Below, piece after piece: positions 51,744-60,404 of a stretch of 64,000 nucleotides of DNA. The notes under the pieces are model-generated. The model was not told the DNA's origin. It searched no databases and saw only the letters and a program-made list of their open reading frames with translations. A program made the position numbers and the translations under genes. Location: contig NZ_CP047650.1 of assembly GCF_009906855.1 (NCBI RefSeq), positions 2,914,001 through 2,978,000 on the forward strand, in the 5' to 3' direction. Origin of the DNA: Xylophilus rhododendri. GTDB taxonomy: Bacteria > Pseudomonadota > Gammaproteobacteria > Burkholderiales > Burkholderiaceae_C. Every line of letters begins with the position of its first letter. Within the stretch, counting starts at the first letter, position 1.

Positions 51744-53366
51744 ATGCCCCCTGAGTCCCCCGCCAGTCCGCCACCCTCCACACCCGCTCCCAAGGACGCT
51801 GTCGCCTCGCCGCTGGCGCCCTTGAAACTCCCCGTGTTCCGCATGCTCTGGGCGACCTGGATGGTGGCCAACACCTGCATGTGGATGAACGATGTGGCGG
51901 CGGCCTGGCTGATGACCTCGCTGACCACCTCGCCGGTGATGGTGGCGCTGGTGCAGTCGGCCTCCACCCTGCCCGTCTTCCTGCTCGGCCTGCCGAGCGG
52001 CGCGCTGGCCGACATCCTGGACCGGCGGCGCTATTTCATCGTCACCCAGATCTGGGTTTCGGCGGTGGCGGTGTTGCTGTGCGTGGTGGTGCTGTCGGGC
52101 TGGATCGGGCCGCGGCTGCTGCTGGGGCTGACCTTTCTGAACGGCATCGGGCTGGCGATGCGCTGGCCGGTGTTCTCGGCCATCGTGCCGGAGCTGGTGC
52201 CGCGCGCCCAGCTGCCGGCGGCCATGGGGCTCAACGGCGTGGCGATGAATGCCTCGCGCATCATCGGCCCGTTGGTGGCGGGCGCGCTGATCGCCGGTGC
52301 CGGCACCGCCTGGGTGTTCGTGCTGAACGCGGTGTTGTCGGCCGGCGCGGCCATCGCCATCACCCGCTGGAAACGCGAGCATGTGGTGAGCCCGCTGGGC
52401 CGCGAGCGCCTGGGCAGCGCGATCCGGGTGGGCCTGCAGTTCGTGGTGCAGTCGCCGCGCATGCGGGCGGTGCTGATCCGGGTGGCCTGCTTCTTCCTGC
52501 ATTCGACCGCCCTGCTGGCCATGCTGCCGCTGGTGGCGCGTGCGCTGCCCGGCGGCGATGCCGGCACCTTCACCGTGCTGCTGGCCTCGATGGGCATAGG
52601 CGCGATCTTCGGCATCCTGGTGGTGCAGCCGCGCCTGCGGCGCGGTTTCGGCCGCGACGAGATCGTGCTGGGCGGCACGGTGCTGACCTCGCTGGCCACG
52701 GCCGGCGTGTCCTTCGCGCCCAATATCTACCTGGCCGTGCCCTGCATGATGGTGGGCGGCGGCGCCTGGCTGTGCGCGGCCAATTCGCTCACCACTTCGG
52801 CGCAGTTCGCCCTGCCCGACTGGGTGCGCGCCCGCGGCATGGCGATCTGCCAGATGGCCATCATGGGCGCCACTGCCTTCGGTGCGGCGCTGTGGGGCCA
52901 GGTGGCGGACATGGCCGGCCTGCATGCCGGCCTGACGGTGGCGGCCATCAGCGGCGTGGTGGTGATGTATGGCGTGCAGCGTTTCCTGCCGGACCGCAGC
53001 CTGATCGAGGACCTGACGCCCTCGCGCGCCTTCAAGCGGCCGGTGGTGGAGATCGCGCCGGAGGCCGGGCGCATCCAGGTCAGCATCGAATACTGCATCG
53101 ACCCGGCGCGCGCCGAGGAATTCCGCGAGGTGATGAACGAGAGCCGCCGCAGCCGCCTGCGCCAGGGCGCGCTCGAATGGCATCTGCAGCGCGATGTGGT
53201 CGATGCGCGGCTCTACTACGAGCAGGTGACCGACGAGTCCTGGACGGAGCACCTGCGCCGCTTCGACCGAGTTACCGCTTCGGACGTGGCGCTGCGCGAC
53301 CGCAAGCTGGCCTTCCACGTCGGCGAAAGCCCCCCGACGATCACCCGACGGATAGTGGAGCGTTAG
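51744..53366 (+). CDS. MFS exporter (MFS_3/EntS-like) with C-terminal ABM-like domain
   Basis: A 540-residue major facilitator with about 11-12 membrane helices (residues 28-420), of the bacteriocin/enterobactin-exporter-like MFS_3 family. The early loop GALADILDRRRYF near residue 90 is the MFS motif-A equivalent, and VARALPGG... precedes helix 8. A soluble C-terminal part of about 100 residues (RIQVSIEYCIDPARAEEF, EWHLQRDVVDARLYYEQ) resembles a dimeric alpha+beta-barrel monooxygenase-type domain, as seen in this subfamily. Its stop codon overlaps that of the convergent DUF481 gene. Substrate unknown. Confidence 0.85.
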   Translation: MPPESPASPPPSTPAPKDAVASPLAPLKLPVFRMLWATWMVANTCMWMNDVAAAWLMTSLTTSPVMVALVQSASTLPVFLLGLPSGALADILDRRRYFIVTQIWVSAVAVLLCVVVLSGWIGPRLLLGLTFLNGIGLAMRWPVFSAIVPELVPRAQLPAAMGLNGVAMNASRIIGPLVAGALIAGAGTAWVFVLNAVLSAGAAIAITRWKREHVVSPLGRERLGSAIRVGLQFVVQSPRMRAVLIRVACFFLHSTALLAMLPLVARALPGGDAGTFTVLLASMGIGAIFGILVVQPRLRRGFGRDEIVLGGTVLTSLATAGVSFAPNIYLAVPCMMVGGGAWLCAANSLTTSAQFALPDWVRARGMAICQMAIMGATAFGAALWGQVADMAGLHAGLTVAAISGVVVMYGVQRFLPDRSLIEDLTPSRAFKRPVVEIAPEAGRIQVSIEYCIDPARAEEFREVMNESRRSRLRQGALEWHLQRDVVDARLYYEQVTDESWTEHLRRFDRVTASDVALRDRKLAFHVGESPPTITRRIVER

Positions 53367-54133
53367 TCGAACCGAAGCGAGACGCCGGTGACCAGGGACA
53401 GGTCGCCCTTCTTGAGGTTCACGCCCGGATCGCTGTCGTAGCGGTAGTTCAGGCCGGCGGTCAGGCTGATGGTGTTGGTCATGGCCACCGAGATGCCGGC
53501 GTCCAGCAGCGCGCGGTAGGCGCCGGTGTCGGTCAGGTTGGGATAGGCGGTGAACTTCTGGCGCAGCTTGGTGGTGCTGGTGAGCTGGTGGCTGGACTCT
53601 TCGGTCAGCACCAGTTCGGTACGGCCGTATTCCTCGCGGGTCTGGCCGAGCACGCTGGTCGGGTTCACGTACTTGTCCTGCGTGTAGCCCAGGCCGACGG
53701 AGATGTCGAAAGTCATGTCGTCGCGGCGGACCATGTGGCGGCCGACACCGCCCGCCAGCGAATAACGGTTGGCGATGTTGGAGGGCCGGTCGCGCAGGTA
53801 ATCGCCGGTGCCGAAATAGAAGCTGTGCTGCGAGATGTCGCGGTTGTACTGGGTGCCCAGCAGGTAGCGCTGGGTGGCCGTCACGCCGTTGACCTTGCCG
53901 TAGTTGCCCTGGCCGCGGAAGGTGATCTTGTCATGGTCGCTCACCCGGGCCGCTTCGCCGGTGGCGTTGAACTGGGTGGTGTCGCTGTTGCCGGAGGTGG
54001 CATTGGCACCGGCCGTCAGCAGGTAGCGCCACTTGCCGTCCGGCTTCAGGGTCACCTGCGCCTGGGCGCAGCAGCAGGCGGTGGCAGCCGCCAGCAAAGT
54101 GAGATGTCGCACGGACGACTTGCGTAAACGCAT
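53363..54133 (-). CDS. DUF481 outer-membrane protein (YdiY-like)
   Basis: A 256-residue predicted outer-membrane beta-barrel. The signal peptide (about 1-29) has an odd Cys triplet (ATACCCAQAQ). The barrel shows alternating strands and family blocks such as AGANATSGNSDTTQFNATGEA near residue 45, EESSHQLTSTTKLRQKF near 180 and the C-terminal VTGVSLRFD. Family function is unclear; YdiY in enterics responds to salt and acid. ATG 54133 was chosen for the signal peptide. It is convergent with the MFS gene. Confidence 0.85.
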   Translation of the reverse strand: MRLRKSSVRHLTLLAAATACCCAQAQVTLKPDGKWRYLLTAGANATSGNSDTTQFNATGEAARVSDHDKITFRGQGNYGKVNGVTATQRYLLGTQYNRDISQHSFYFGTGDYLRDRPSNIANRYSLAGGVGRHMVRRDDMTFDISVGLGYTQDKYVNPTSVLGQTREEYGRTELVLTEESSHQLTSTTKLRQKFTAYPNLTDTGAYRALLDAGISVAMTNTISLTAGLNYRYDSDPGVNLKKGDLSLVTGVSLRFD

Positions 54134-54219
54134 GGGCGGGTTCCTTGTAAAGCGCTGGTCAAAGCGCGATGTTGCACCGCAGCAGCCCTGCGTCGCAAGA
54201 AAGTGCGGTGACGGTTGTT

Positions 54220-54762
54220 TCAAGTCGTAGTGTGGCGGCGTTTCCGGCGGCGGGTGGCGATGCTGCCTACGCAGCCCAGCCCGGCCAGCAGCATGGCGTA
54301 GGACTCGGGTTCGGGGACGGCGGCTACGACGAGGTTGCGCACATCAAGCGTGGAACCGGCGTTGTCGTCCATGTAATTGGCGACCCCGATCGTGATCATG
54401 CCGGTATAAGCCGTAGAAAACGTGACTGTCTGCCAGCCGGTGGGTTGCAGCGGGGTACCCGACAGCGAAGCCACATCTGCCAACTCCACGGTTGTCGAGC
54501 CGACGGTGTAATAGCTGAAATCGTTTTGGATATTGGGTATGTAGATGTCGGTGGTGCTGAAGTTCCACTCGAAGGACGTGAGGCCTGATACGTAGCCTGT
54601 GATGGATGCGGTCGCGAAGAGCTCAGCGAAATTCGGACTGACATCGGTAGTTCCGTTGATGCCTAAGGCGGTGGTGAAAGTGGTCAGATCCGCGTTGGCG
54701 GCATGTGCGGAGCCAAAAAAGGCGGGCAGCGCGAGGGCGGATATCAGAAACAGTTTCTTCAC
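54220..54762 (-). CDS. PEP-CTERM sorting-domain protein
   Basis: A 180-residue exported protein. Signal peptide about residues 1-21 (ending SAHAAN), a Thr/Ser-rich beta domain, and a C-terminal PEP-CTERM tag: VPEPESYAMLLAGLGCVG followed by RRRKRR. Such tags are processed by an exosortase and tied to exopolysaccharide secretion. The GTG start at 54762 follows GGAGA eight bases upstream. No exosortase is in the window, so it must be elsewhere in the genome or the tag is unused here. Its gene neighbours share no obvious pathway. Confidence 0.88.
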   Translation of the reverse strand: MKKLFLISALALPAFFGSAHAANADLTTFTTALGINGTTDVSPNFAELFATASITGYVSGLTSFEWNFSTTDIYIPNIQNDFSYYTVGSTTVELADVASLSGTPLQPTGWQTVTFSTAYTGMITIGVANYMDDNAGSTLDVRNLVVAAVPEPESYAMLLAGLGCVGSIATRRRKRRHTTT

Positions 54763-54958
54763 GACGATTCTCCAGGTGGGTTGAGAGGACGCCTAATTGT
54801 TTAAATGTGTAATGTAAGTGGGCGCAAACATATTTGGTAAAAATAAGTATGAAAGTAAAAGGGTGTGTATGTCGTCGTGTGGTCGGAAATTTCGTGAATT
54901 CGGTGCAACGTACCGAGAGAGTCCGCATCCAGAACCCCGATTTCCGCGTAAGTCCCGC
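54763..54958. other. AT-rich divergent intergenic region
   Basis: This 196-bp gap between the PEP-CTERM gene (minus) and the hydrolase gene (plus) is much more AT-rich than the rest of the window, especially 54790-54870 with runs such as GTTTAAATG and GGTAAAAATAAG. It must hold both promoters. I see no convincing -35/-10 pair, sigma-54 site or coding potential. Confidence 0.4.
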
Positions 54959-55885
54959 ATGAATCGCACGATTTCCCCGTCCGCACGCAGCGCCCGTCCG
55001 GGTTTCGCCCTGTTGCTCAGGCTTGGCGCTCTGAGTCTCTCGATCCTGACTTTGGCCGGCTGCTCGGGCGTGCAGGCGCTCGATGCACTGGTGCCGGATT
55101 CCGGCTATCGACTCGATGCCGGCCTGGCCTACGGCAGCGATGCACGCCAACGGCTGGACGTCTACCGTCCGGCCCGAGAAACCGAAGCCGGCGTGCCCCG
55201 GCCGCCGATGGTGGTGTTCTTCTACGGCGGCAACTGGACCACCGGCCAGCGCGAGGATTACCGCTTCGTCGGCCAGGCCCTGGCCAGCGCCGGCGCCGTG
55301 GTGGTGGTGCCCGACTACCGGCTCAGCCCGCAGGTGCGTTACCCGGTCTTCCTGCAGGACAGCGCCCAGGCGATGCGCTGGGCCCGCGACCATGCCGAGC
55401 TGTACGGCGCCGACCCGGCCCGCCTGGTCGTGATGGGCCACAGCGCCGGTGCCTACAACGCCGCCATGCTGGCGCTGGACGCCCGCTGGCTGGGGGCGGT
55501 GGGCATGAAGCCGTCGGACCTGTCGGCCTGGATCGGCCTGGCCGGTCCTTACGATTTCCTGCCGATCGGCGATCCGGCCACGCAGGTGGCGTTCGAATGG
55601 CCCGGCACCCCCGCCGATTCGCAGCCGCTGGCCCATGCCAGCAGGGCCTCGCCACCGGTCCTGCTGCTGGTGGCGCGCGACGACAAGACGGTCGACCCCG
55701 AGCGCAACACCGCGCGGCTGGCCGAGGCCCTGCGCGCCGACGGCGTCGAGGTGGTGTCGCGCAGCTATCCCCGGGTCAGCCACGCCACGCTGGTGGGCAG
55801 CCTGGGCACGCCCCTGCGCTGGCTGGCGCCGGTGCGCCGGGACATCCTGCGCTTCCTGGGACTGGAGACGGCGAGCGGCGGGTAA
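54959..55885 (+). CDS. Alpha/beta hydrolase lipoprotein (esterase/lipase-like)
   Basis: A 308-residue predicted lipoprotein with lipobox LTLAGCSG (Cys near 38) and an alpha/beta hydrolase domain of the carboxylesterase/BD-FAE type. It has the oxyanion-hole segment VVFFYGGNW near 86, nucleophile elbow [10 protein letters not shown] near 158-167, an Asp in [10 protein letters not shown] near 240 and a His in [10 protein letters not shown] near 276. All three catalytic residues appear present. ATG 54959 gives the lipoprotein signal; longer in-frame starts do not. Substrate unknown. Confidence 0.85.
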   Translation: MNRTISPSARSARPGFALLLRLGALSLSILTLAGCSGVQALDALVPDSGYRLDAGLAYGSDARQRLDVYRPARETEAGVPRPPMVVFFYGGNWTTGQREDYRFVGQALASAGAVVVVPDYRLSPQVRYPVFLQDSAQAMRWARDHAELYGADPARLVVMGHSAGAYNAAMLALDARWLGAVGMKPSDLSAWIGLAGPYDFLPIGDPATQVAFEWPGTPADSQPLAHASRASPPVLLLVARDDKTVDPERNTARLAEALRADGVEVVSRSYPRVSHATLVGSLGTPLRWLAPVRRDILRFLGLETASGG

Positions 55886-55916
55886 AACTTGCTCACGCGC
55901 GTCATGAAGCGCTGGC

Positions 55917-55922
55917 TAGAAT
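55917..55922 (+). promoter_or_regulatory. Candidate -10 element before fba
   Basis: TAGAAT (five of six consensus positions) lies 71 bases before the fba start in the context GGCTAGAATCG, a form often seen before betaproteobacterial housekeeping genes. The nearest -35-like TTGCTC is 22 bases upstream, which is too far for a canonical spacer. Confidence 0.35.
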
Positions 55923-55992
55923 CGTCAGTTACGGGCCGATTACAAACGGCCGCCGCGACTTTCGTTTTTCCCACTCTTCACCGGAACCCCCC

Positions 55993-57057
55993 ATGGCCCT
56001 CGTCTCGATGCGCGAACTGCTGGATCACGCTGCCGCTAATGGCTACGGAATCCCCGCCTTCAATGTGAACAACCTGGAGCAGGTCCAGGCCGTGATGGAA
56101 GCCGCCAAGGAAACCGGCGCTCCCGTCATCCTGCAGGCCAGCGCCGGCGCCCGCAAATACGCCGGCGAGCCCTTCATCAAGCACCTGATCCAGGCGGCTG
56201 TCGAGGCCTATCCCAACATCCCGCTGGTGATGCACCAGGACCACGGCCAGAGCCCGGCGATCTGCCAGGGCGCGATCGACCTGGGCTTCTCCTCGGTGAT
56301 GATGGACGGCTCCCTGAAGGAAGACGGCAAGACCCCGGCCGACTTCGAATACAACCTGAACGTGACCCGCAAGGTGGTCGAGCTGGCCCACAAGGTCGGC
56401 GTGACCGTCGAAGGCGAACTCGGCTGCCTGGGCAATCTCGAGACCGGCGATGCCGGCGAGGAAGACGGCATCGGCGCCGACGTGAAGCTGGACCACAGCC
56501 AGATGCTGACCGATCCGGAGGAAGCCGCCGAATTCGTCAAGCGCACCCAGCTCGACGCCCTGGCCATCGCCATCGGCACCAGCCACGGCGCCTACAAGTT
56601 CAGCCGCAAGCCCACCGGCGACATCCTGGCGATCAGCCGCGTCAAGGAAATCCACAAGCGCATTCCCAACACCCACCTGGTGATGCACGGCTCGTCGAGC
56701 GTGCCGCAAGACCTGCTGGCCATCATCAACCAGTACGGCGGCAAGATGAAGGAGACCTTCGGCGTGCCGGTCGAGGAGATCCAGGAAGCCATCAAGTTCG
56801 GCGTGCGCAAGATCAATATCGACACCGACATCCGCCTGGCCATGACCGGCGCGGTGCGCAAGTTCCTGTTCGAGAACCCGGACAAGTTCGATGCCCGCGA
56901 GTGGCTGAAGCCCGCCCGCGAAGCCGCCAAGCAGATCTGCAAGCAGCGCTACATCGAGTTCGGCTGCGAAGGCCAGGGCGCCAAGATCAAGGGCGATTCG
57001 CTGCAGGTCGTGGCCGGCAAATACGCCAGCGGCCAGCTCGAACAGGTCGTTCAGTAA
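55993..57057 (+). CDS. fba: Class II fructose-bisphosphate aldolase
   Basis: A 354-residue zinc-dependent aldolase interconverting fructose-1,6-bisphosphate and the two triose phosphates in glycolysis/gluconeogenesis (and the Calvin cycle in CbbA forms). Zinc and catalytic motifs: MHQDHGQSP near residue 80 (Asp and His), VEGELGCLG near 138, [10 protein letters not shown] near 195 (His) and MHGSSSVP near 233. [10 protein letters not shown] near 275 holds the substrate Asn/Asp. Start at ATG 55993. In many Burkholderiales it precedes purC; here a 2.1-kb reverse-strand gene lies between them. Confidence 0.96.
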   Translation: MALVSMRELLDHAAANGYGIPAFNVNNLEQVQAVMEAAKETGAPVILQASAGARKYAGEPFIKHLIQAAVEAYPNIPLVMHQDHGQSPAICQGAIDLGFSSVMMDGSLKEDGKTPADFEYNLNVTRKVVELAHKVGVTVEGELGCLGNLETGDAGEEDGIGADVKLDHSQMLTDPEEAAEFVKRTQLDALAIAIGTSHGAYKFSRKPTGDILAISRVKEIHKRIPNTHLVMHGSSSVPQDLLAIINQYGGKMKETFGVPVEEIQEAIKFGVRKINIDTDIRLAMTGAVRKFLFENPDKFDAREWLKPAREAAKQICKQRYIEFGCEGQGAKIKGDSLQVVAGKYASGQLEQVVQ

Positions 57058-57059
57058 GC

Positions 57060-57093
57060 GCCTGACAGGCGCCCCCGCCGCGCCGCGGGGGCC
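57060..57093. terminator. Tandem hairpins between fba and the convergent unknown gene
   Basis: GCGCCTG/CAGGCGC with one loop base (57060-57074), then CCCCCGC/GCGGGGG around six bases (57074-57093). They are GC-only stems without a T-run, three bases after the fba stop and ten bases before the end of the convergent gene. Confidence 0.45.
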
Positions 57094-57102
57094 GCCGCGT
57101 TA

Positions 57103-59199
57103 TCAGGTGCCGCTACGTGGCTGGCGCAGCCGCAGCAACGCGGCGCGTTCCAGCACCGGTGCCGCCACCGCCACGACATGCCGCTCCAGGGTTTCCAGGA
57201 GCGGCCGTTTGTCGTCTTCGTCCAGGCGCTGGAGCAGGGCTTCCGCCAGAGGGACGTGCAGTGCGGCCAGCCCGATGGCCGCCGCGAACAGGGGCGCGAA
57301 GTCCGAGCCGGCCGGGGCGGCCCGCTCGACGTTCTCCAGGACTCTCGCGAAGCGCTCCATCAGGATGGCGAGCTCCGCATCGCCATCCAGGTTCGCGTGC
57401 GCCGCCACGGCCTGCACATGGGCGATGGCCGCCGGCATCGCCGCCCGTGATTGCATCGGCGTGTAGTCGCGCGCTCGCGCCAGGGGCAGGCACTGGTGTT
57501 GCGATACCGCGGGCAGGCCGATGCTCAGCGCCGTCCAGCAGCGGGTGGCCATATCCATCTCCAGATCGAAATACCGCTCCAGGCCGGCCCAGGCCAGGAA
57601 TTCCGCCAGGTTCTTGCGGGTGACGGATTCAAGGCAGCGGAAACCGGGCCTGCCCTGCGGGTCCACGAAGCTGCCCGGGCCGTCCTCCAGCGCGGCCTTG
57701 ATCGCGACGGCGATGCTCATCGTGTAGCTGCCGTTGCGGCAGACCTGCGCCGGGCCGACGACGGCGCCGACAACGCTTTCCAGCAAAGCCGTGTCGCTCG
57801 ACTCCGCGCGGCCGGGCAATTGCAGCCGCAGCGCGAACTGCATGGCGGGCTTCGAGTCCTTGCCCGCGTAGACCGTGGCGGCCAGGTGCGCCAGCTCGAC
57901 GATCCTGTGCACCGGCCCATCCTCCGGTTGATCGATGACCAGGGCGCTGGCATGCCCCGGCAGGAAGAAGTTCTGGCCGTTGTGGCGGATGTCGGCCAGC
58001 AGGAAATGCTTGTCCAGGAAGGCATTGGCACCGCAGGACTCGTGGAACGCGATCGCCGGATCGTTGCTGCTGCCGTAGGCGCTGGCGGTGAAGGTGAGTG
58101 TGCCGTAGGCCGCATCGGGCCGGGGCAGCAGCTCATCCTCCACATCTGCAGGCCTCAGCAGGGCCTGCGCCACCTGGAAGGCCAGGGCGTTTTCCACCGG
58201 CGTGCGGTCGGGGTCGAAGAAGGACATCACGATGCGCGGCAGCAGTTGCGGCGGTTGCTCCGGATCGGGGAGGTAGAGCACGCGGATCTCGTGCGGCAGC
58301 AGGCTCAGCGGCATCATGTGACGCAGCGGCTGCTCCAGCGCAGGGGCGATTTCCCGGGCCAGCGCCAGCACCTTCTCGGCCGAGGGCAGGCGGCTCAGCT
58401 GCGAGCCGGTGGGGCCGTCGAACTTGGGCGTTTCATGGATGGGCAGGCCGAAATACGGCGGGCGACCGTAGGCCTCTTCGACCAGCCGTTTGAGGTCTGC
58501 CGCCGCCGCTTCCGTCTCGGCCGCCTCCACGGCTTGCACCTTCTTCAGCAGGTCCGGCCAGTCGGGGACGATACCGGTCTCGAGAAAGCTCAGCAGCGTC
58601 TCGATCGCGTGTGTACGAAAGGTGCCGTTGTACGGGGTGTCGCCGCCGGCCGCGGAAGGGATCTGCTCCTGATCCAAAGGCGTCAGCGGCGCACCCTTGG
58701 TGACCGCCGCGGTGCACAGCAGCTTGAGCAGTTCGTCCGCGAACGCCGGCGTGTGCAGCAAGGCCTTGATCGGCCCGCTGGTCTCGTCGCAAGGGCTGGC
58801 CAGGTAGAGCGCGACTCTGTCGTGCAGGGCCTCCACCACGCTGCGGTGGCAGCCGCCGTTCTCCAGGCAGCGCGTCACCGCGGTCAGCCGTTCCTGCGGC
58901 GGTTGGAAAGGCGGCGAAGCGGCCAGCAGAGCCGTCAACGCGGCAGGCAGGTTCGCCAGGGTGTCGGCCGCCAGTTGCCCGGTGGGAACCGGATCGGGCG
59001 CCATGAAGCTGGCGTCGTCGGCGCTGGCGGTGAGGCCGTCGGGCACGATGTCGTTCGCGGACGTGGGGGCAGGGCCCGGCTCGCTCTCGGTCTTGCTGCT
59101 GGCGGCGTTTGCGGCGGCCAGGTCGTGCTCTTGCGGTGCAGGCTCGACGGGGGGCACGGGACTGACGGGCGTGGCGGGGCGGATGGATAGGTTCAACAT
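57103..59199 (-). CDS. Unknown 698-residue protein, candidate type III effector
   Basis: I do not recognise this protein. The first 100 residues are rich in Ser, Pro, Ala and Thr without a Sec/Tat signal or membrane helix. The rest looks like a soluble helical/mixed protein, with segments such as [18 protein letters not shown] near 260, [20 protein letters not shown] near 290 and [15 protein letters not shown] near 395. No catalytic motif is evident. It lies in reverse orientation between fba and purC, genes usually adjacent, so it looks inserted. A PIP-box-like sequence starts about 100 bases upstream of ATG 59199. Unusual N-terminal composition plus that box suggests an Hrp-regulated type III effector; this is inference. 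In-frame extension to 59469 would overlap purC and is rejected. Confidence 0.7.
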   Translation of the reverse strand: MLNLSIRPATPVSPVPPVEPAPQEHDLAAANAASSKTESEPGPAPTSANDIVPDGLTASADDASFMAPDPVPTGQLAADTLANLPAALTALLAASPPFQPPQERLTAVTRCLENGGCHRSVVEALHDRVALYLASPCDETSGPIKALLHTPAFADELLKLLCTAAVTKGAPLTPLDQEQIPSAAGGDTPYNGTFRTHAIETLLSFLETGIVPDWPDLLKKVQAVEAAETEAAAADLKRLVEEAYGRPPYFGLPIHETPKFDGPTGSQLSRLPSAEKVLALAREIAPALEQPLRHMMPLSLLPHEIRVLYLPDPEQPPQLLPRIVMSFFDPDRTPVENALAFQVAQALLRPADVEDELLPRPDAAYGTLTFTASAYGSSNDPAIAFHESCGANAFLDKHFLLADIRHNGQNFFLPGHASALVIDQPEDGPVHRIVELAHLAATVYAGKDSKPAMQFALRLQLPGRAESSDTALLESVVGAVVGPAQVCRNGSYTMSIAVAIKAALEDGPGSFVDPQGRPGFRCLESVTRKNLAEFLAWAGLERYFDLEMDMATRCWTALSIGLPAVSQHQCLPLARARDYTPMQSRAAMPAAIAHVQAVAAHANLDGDAELAILMERFARVLENVERAAPAGSDFAPLFAAAIGLAALHVPLAEALLQRLDEDDKRPLLETLERHVVAVAAPVLERAALLRLRQPRSGT

Positions 59200-59275
59200 G
59201 GTGTGCGGTGAAGCTGCGCGCGGAATTGCGCCGCCACAGCTTTTCCCGGGCACCCGGCCCGATCGCCGGCCGAAA

Positions 59276-59300
59276 ACGAAACCCCCTGCCACGCGCCGAA
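59276..59300 (-). promoter_or_regulatory. PIP-box-like element (TTCGG-N15-TTCGT)
   Basis: On the minus strand TTCGG (59300-59296), exactly 15 bases, then TTCGT (59280-59276) fits the plant-inducible promoter consensus TTCGB-N15-TTCGB, equivalent to the Ralstonia hrpII box TTCG-N16-TTCG. It ends 77 bases before the start of the unknown 698-residue gene. A clean YANNNT -10 box about 30 bases downstream is not seen, which weakens the case. The same gap must also hold the purC promoter. Confidence 0.45.
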
Positions 59301-59395
59301 GCCGCGCCGGCGCACGCACAGGCCGATACACGTCGCACAATAGGCGGCTTGCCCGCCCACCGTCCGGGTTTCGGGAAATTCGCGAGCCTTTCTTC

Positions 59396-60307
59396 ATGAC
59401 GACATCCGCACTCCACACCTCCGCCCTCACGTCGCTGCCGCTGCTGGCCCGCGGCAAGGTGCGCGACAACTACGCCGTCGGCGACGACCGCATCCTGATG
59501 GTCGCGTCCGACCGCATCTCCGCCTTCGACGTGATCCTGGGCGAGCCGATTCCGGGCAAGGGCGCGCTGCTGACCCAGATGGCGCTGTTCTGGTTCGACA
59601 AGCTCGGCCACATCTGCCCCAACCACCTGACCGGCGACGCGCCCGAGAGCGTGGTGAGCGCCGCCGAGATCCCGCAGGTGCGCGGCCGCTCGATGCTGGT
59701 GCAGCGGCTCAAGCCCGTGCCGGTGGAAGCCGTGGTGCGCGGCTACCTCGCCGGCAGCGGCTGGCAGGAGTACCAGCAGAACCAGGCGGTCTGCGGCGTG
59801 CCCCTGCCGCCCGGCCTGAAGAACGCCAGCCCGCTGCCCGAGCCCATCTTCACGCCCGCGGCCAAGGCGGCGGTCGGCGAGCACGACGAGAACATCGACT
59901 TCGCCCAGGTCGTGGCCGTGGTCGGCCCGGAGCTGGCCGCGCAGATCCGCGACACCAGCATCGCGCTCTACAAGGCGGCTGCGGCCATCGCCGCCGAGAA
60001 GGGCATGATCATCGCGGACACCAAGTTCGAGTTCGGCCTCGACCAGGCCGGCAAGCTGGTGCTGATGGACGAAGTGCTGACGCCCGACTCCTCGCGCTAC
60101 TGGCCGCGCGAGGGCTACGACGCGGCGTTTGCCGCTGGCGTCAATCCGCCGAGCTATGACAAGCAGTTCGTGCGCGACTGGCTGGAGTCTGCGCGGGTGC
60201 ACGGCAAGCCGTGGGACAAGAGCCCGCCTGCGCCTCGGCTGCCTCAGGAGGTGATCGAGAAGACTGCGGCCAAGTACAGCGAGGCGTTGGAGCGGCTGAC
60301 GGGCTGA
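59396..60307 (+). CDS. purC: Phosphoribosylaminoimidazole-succinocarboxamide synthase
   Basis: A 303-residue SAICAR synthase joining CAIR and Asp with ATP in purine synthesis. Family motifs are [11 protein letters not shown] near residue 16, [13 protein letters not shown] near 36, [13 protein letters not shown] near 108 and DTKFEFGLD near 205, with [12 protein letters not shown] near 227. It is a longer yeast-like form, as usual in Burkholderiales. Third codon positions shift toward G and T in the last 60 codons, which adjoin the second long inverted repeat. Confidence 0.96.
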   Translation: MTTSALHTSALTSLPLLARGKVRDNYAVGDDRILMVASDRISAFDVILGEPIPGKGALLTQMALFWFDKLGHICPNHLTGDAPESVVSAAEIPQVRGRSMLVQRLKPVPVEAVVRGYLAGSGWQEYQQNQAVCGVPLPPGLKNASPLPEPIFTPAAKAAVGEHDENIDFAQVVAVVGPELAAQIRDTSIALYKAAAAIAAEKGMIIADTKFEFGLDQAGKLVLMDEVLTPDSSRYWPREGYDAAFAAGVNPPSYDKQFVRDWLESARVHGKPWDKSPPAPRLPQEVIEKTAAKYSEALERLTG

Positions 60308-60321
60308 GTTTTTTTGTTTGT

Positions 60322-60404
60322 CTCCTTGGCGGAGGGCTTGTTCTCCTGCGGAGGGCGGAGCTGGGGCTGCGCGCCCCAGACCGCGCTCACTTTCTTTGCT
60401 TCGC
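60322..60404 (+). repeat. LIR copy 2, left-arm fragment
   Basis: The outer part of the left arm of the second long inverted repeat. From about 60344 it is almost identical to 5781-5832 (GGCGGAGCTGGGGCTGCGCG onward). It carries an extra GGAGGG/TTCTCC module on its outer edge that is mirrored at 63520-63537. It ends in the duplicated target CTTCGC (60399-60404), where the IS481-family element begins. Confidence 0.9.

Noticed and set aside
54891..54904. Two TTCG motifs upstream of the hydrolase gene as a second PIP box
   Set aside because: Their starts are 8 bases apart instead of 20.
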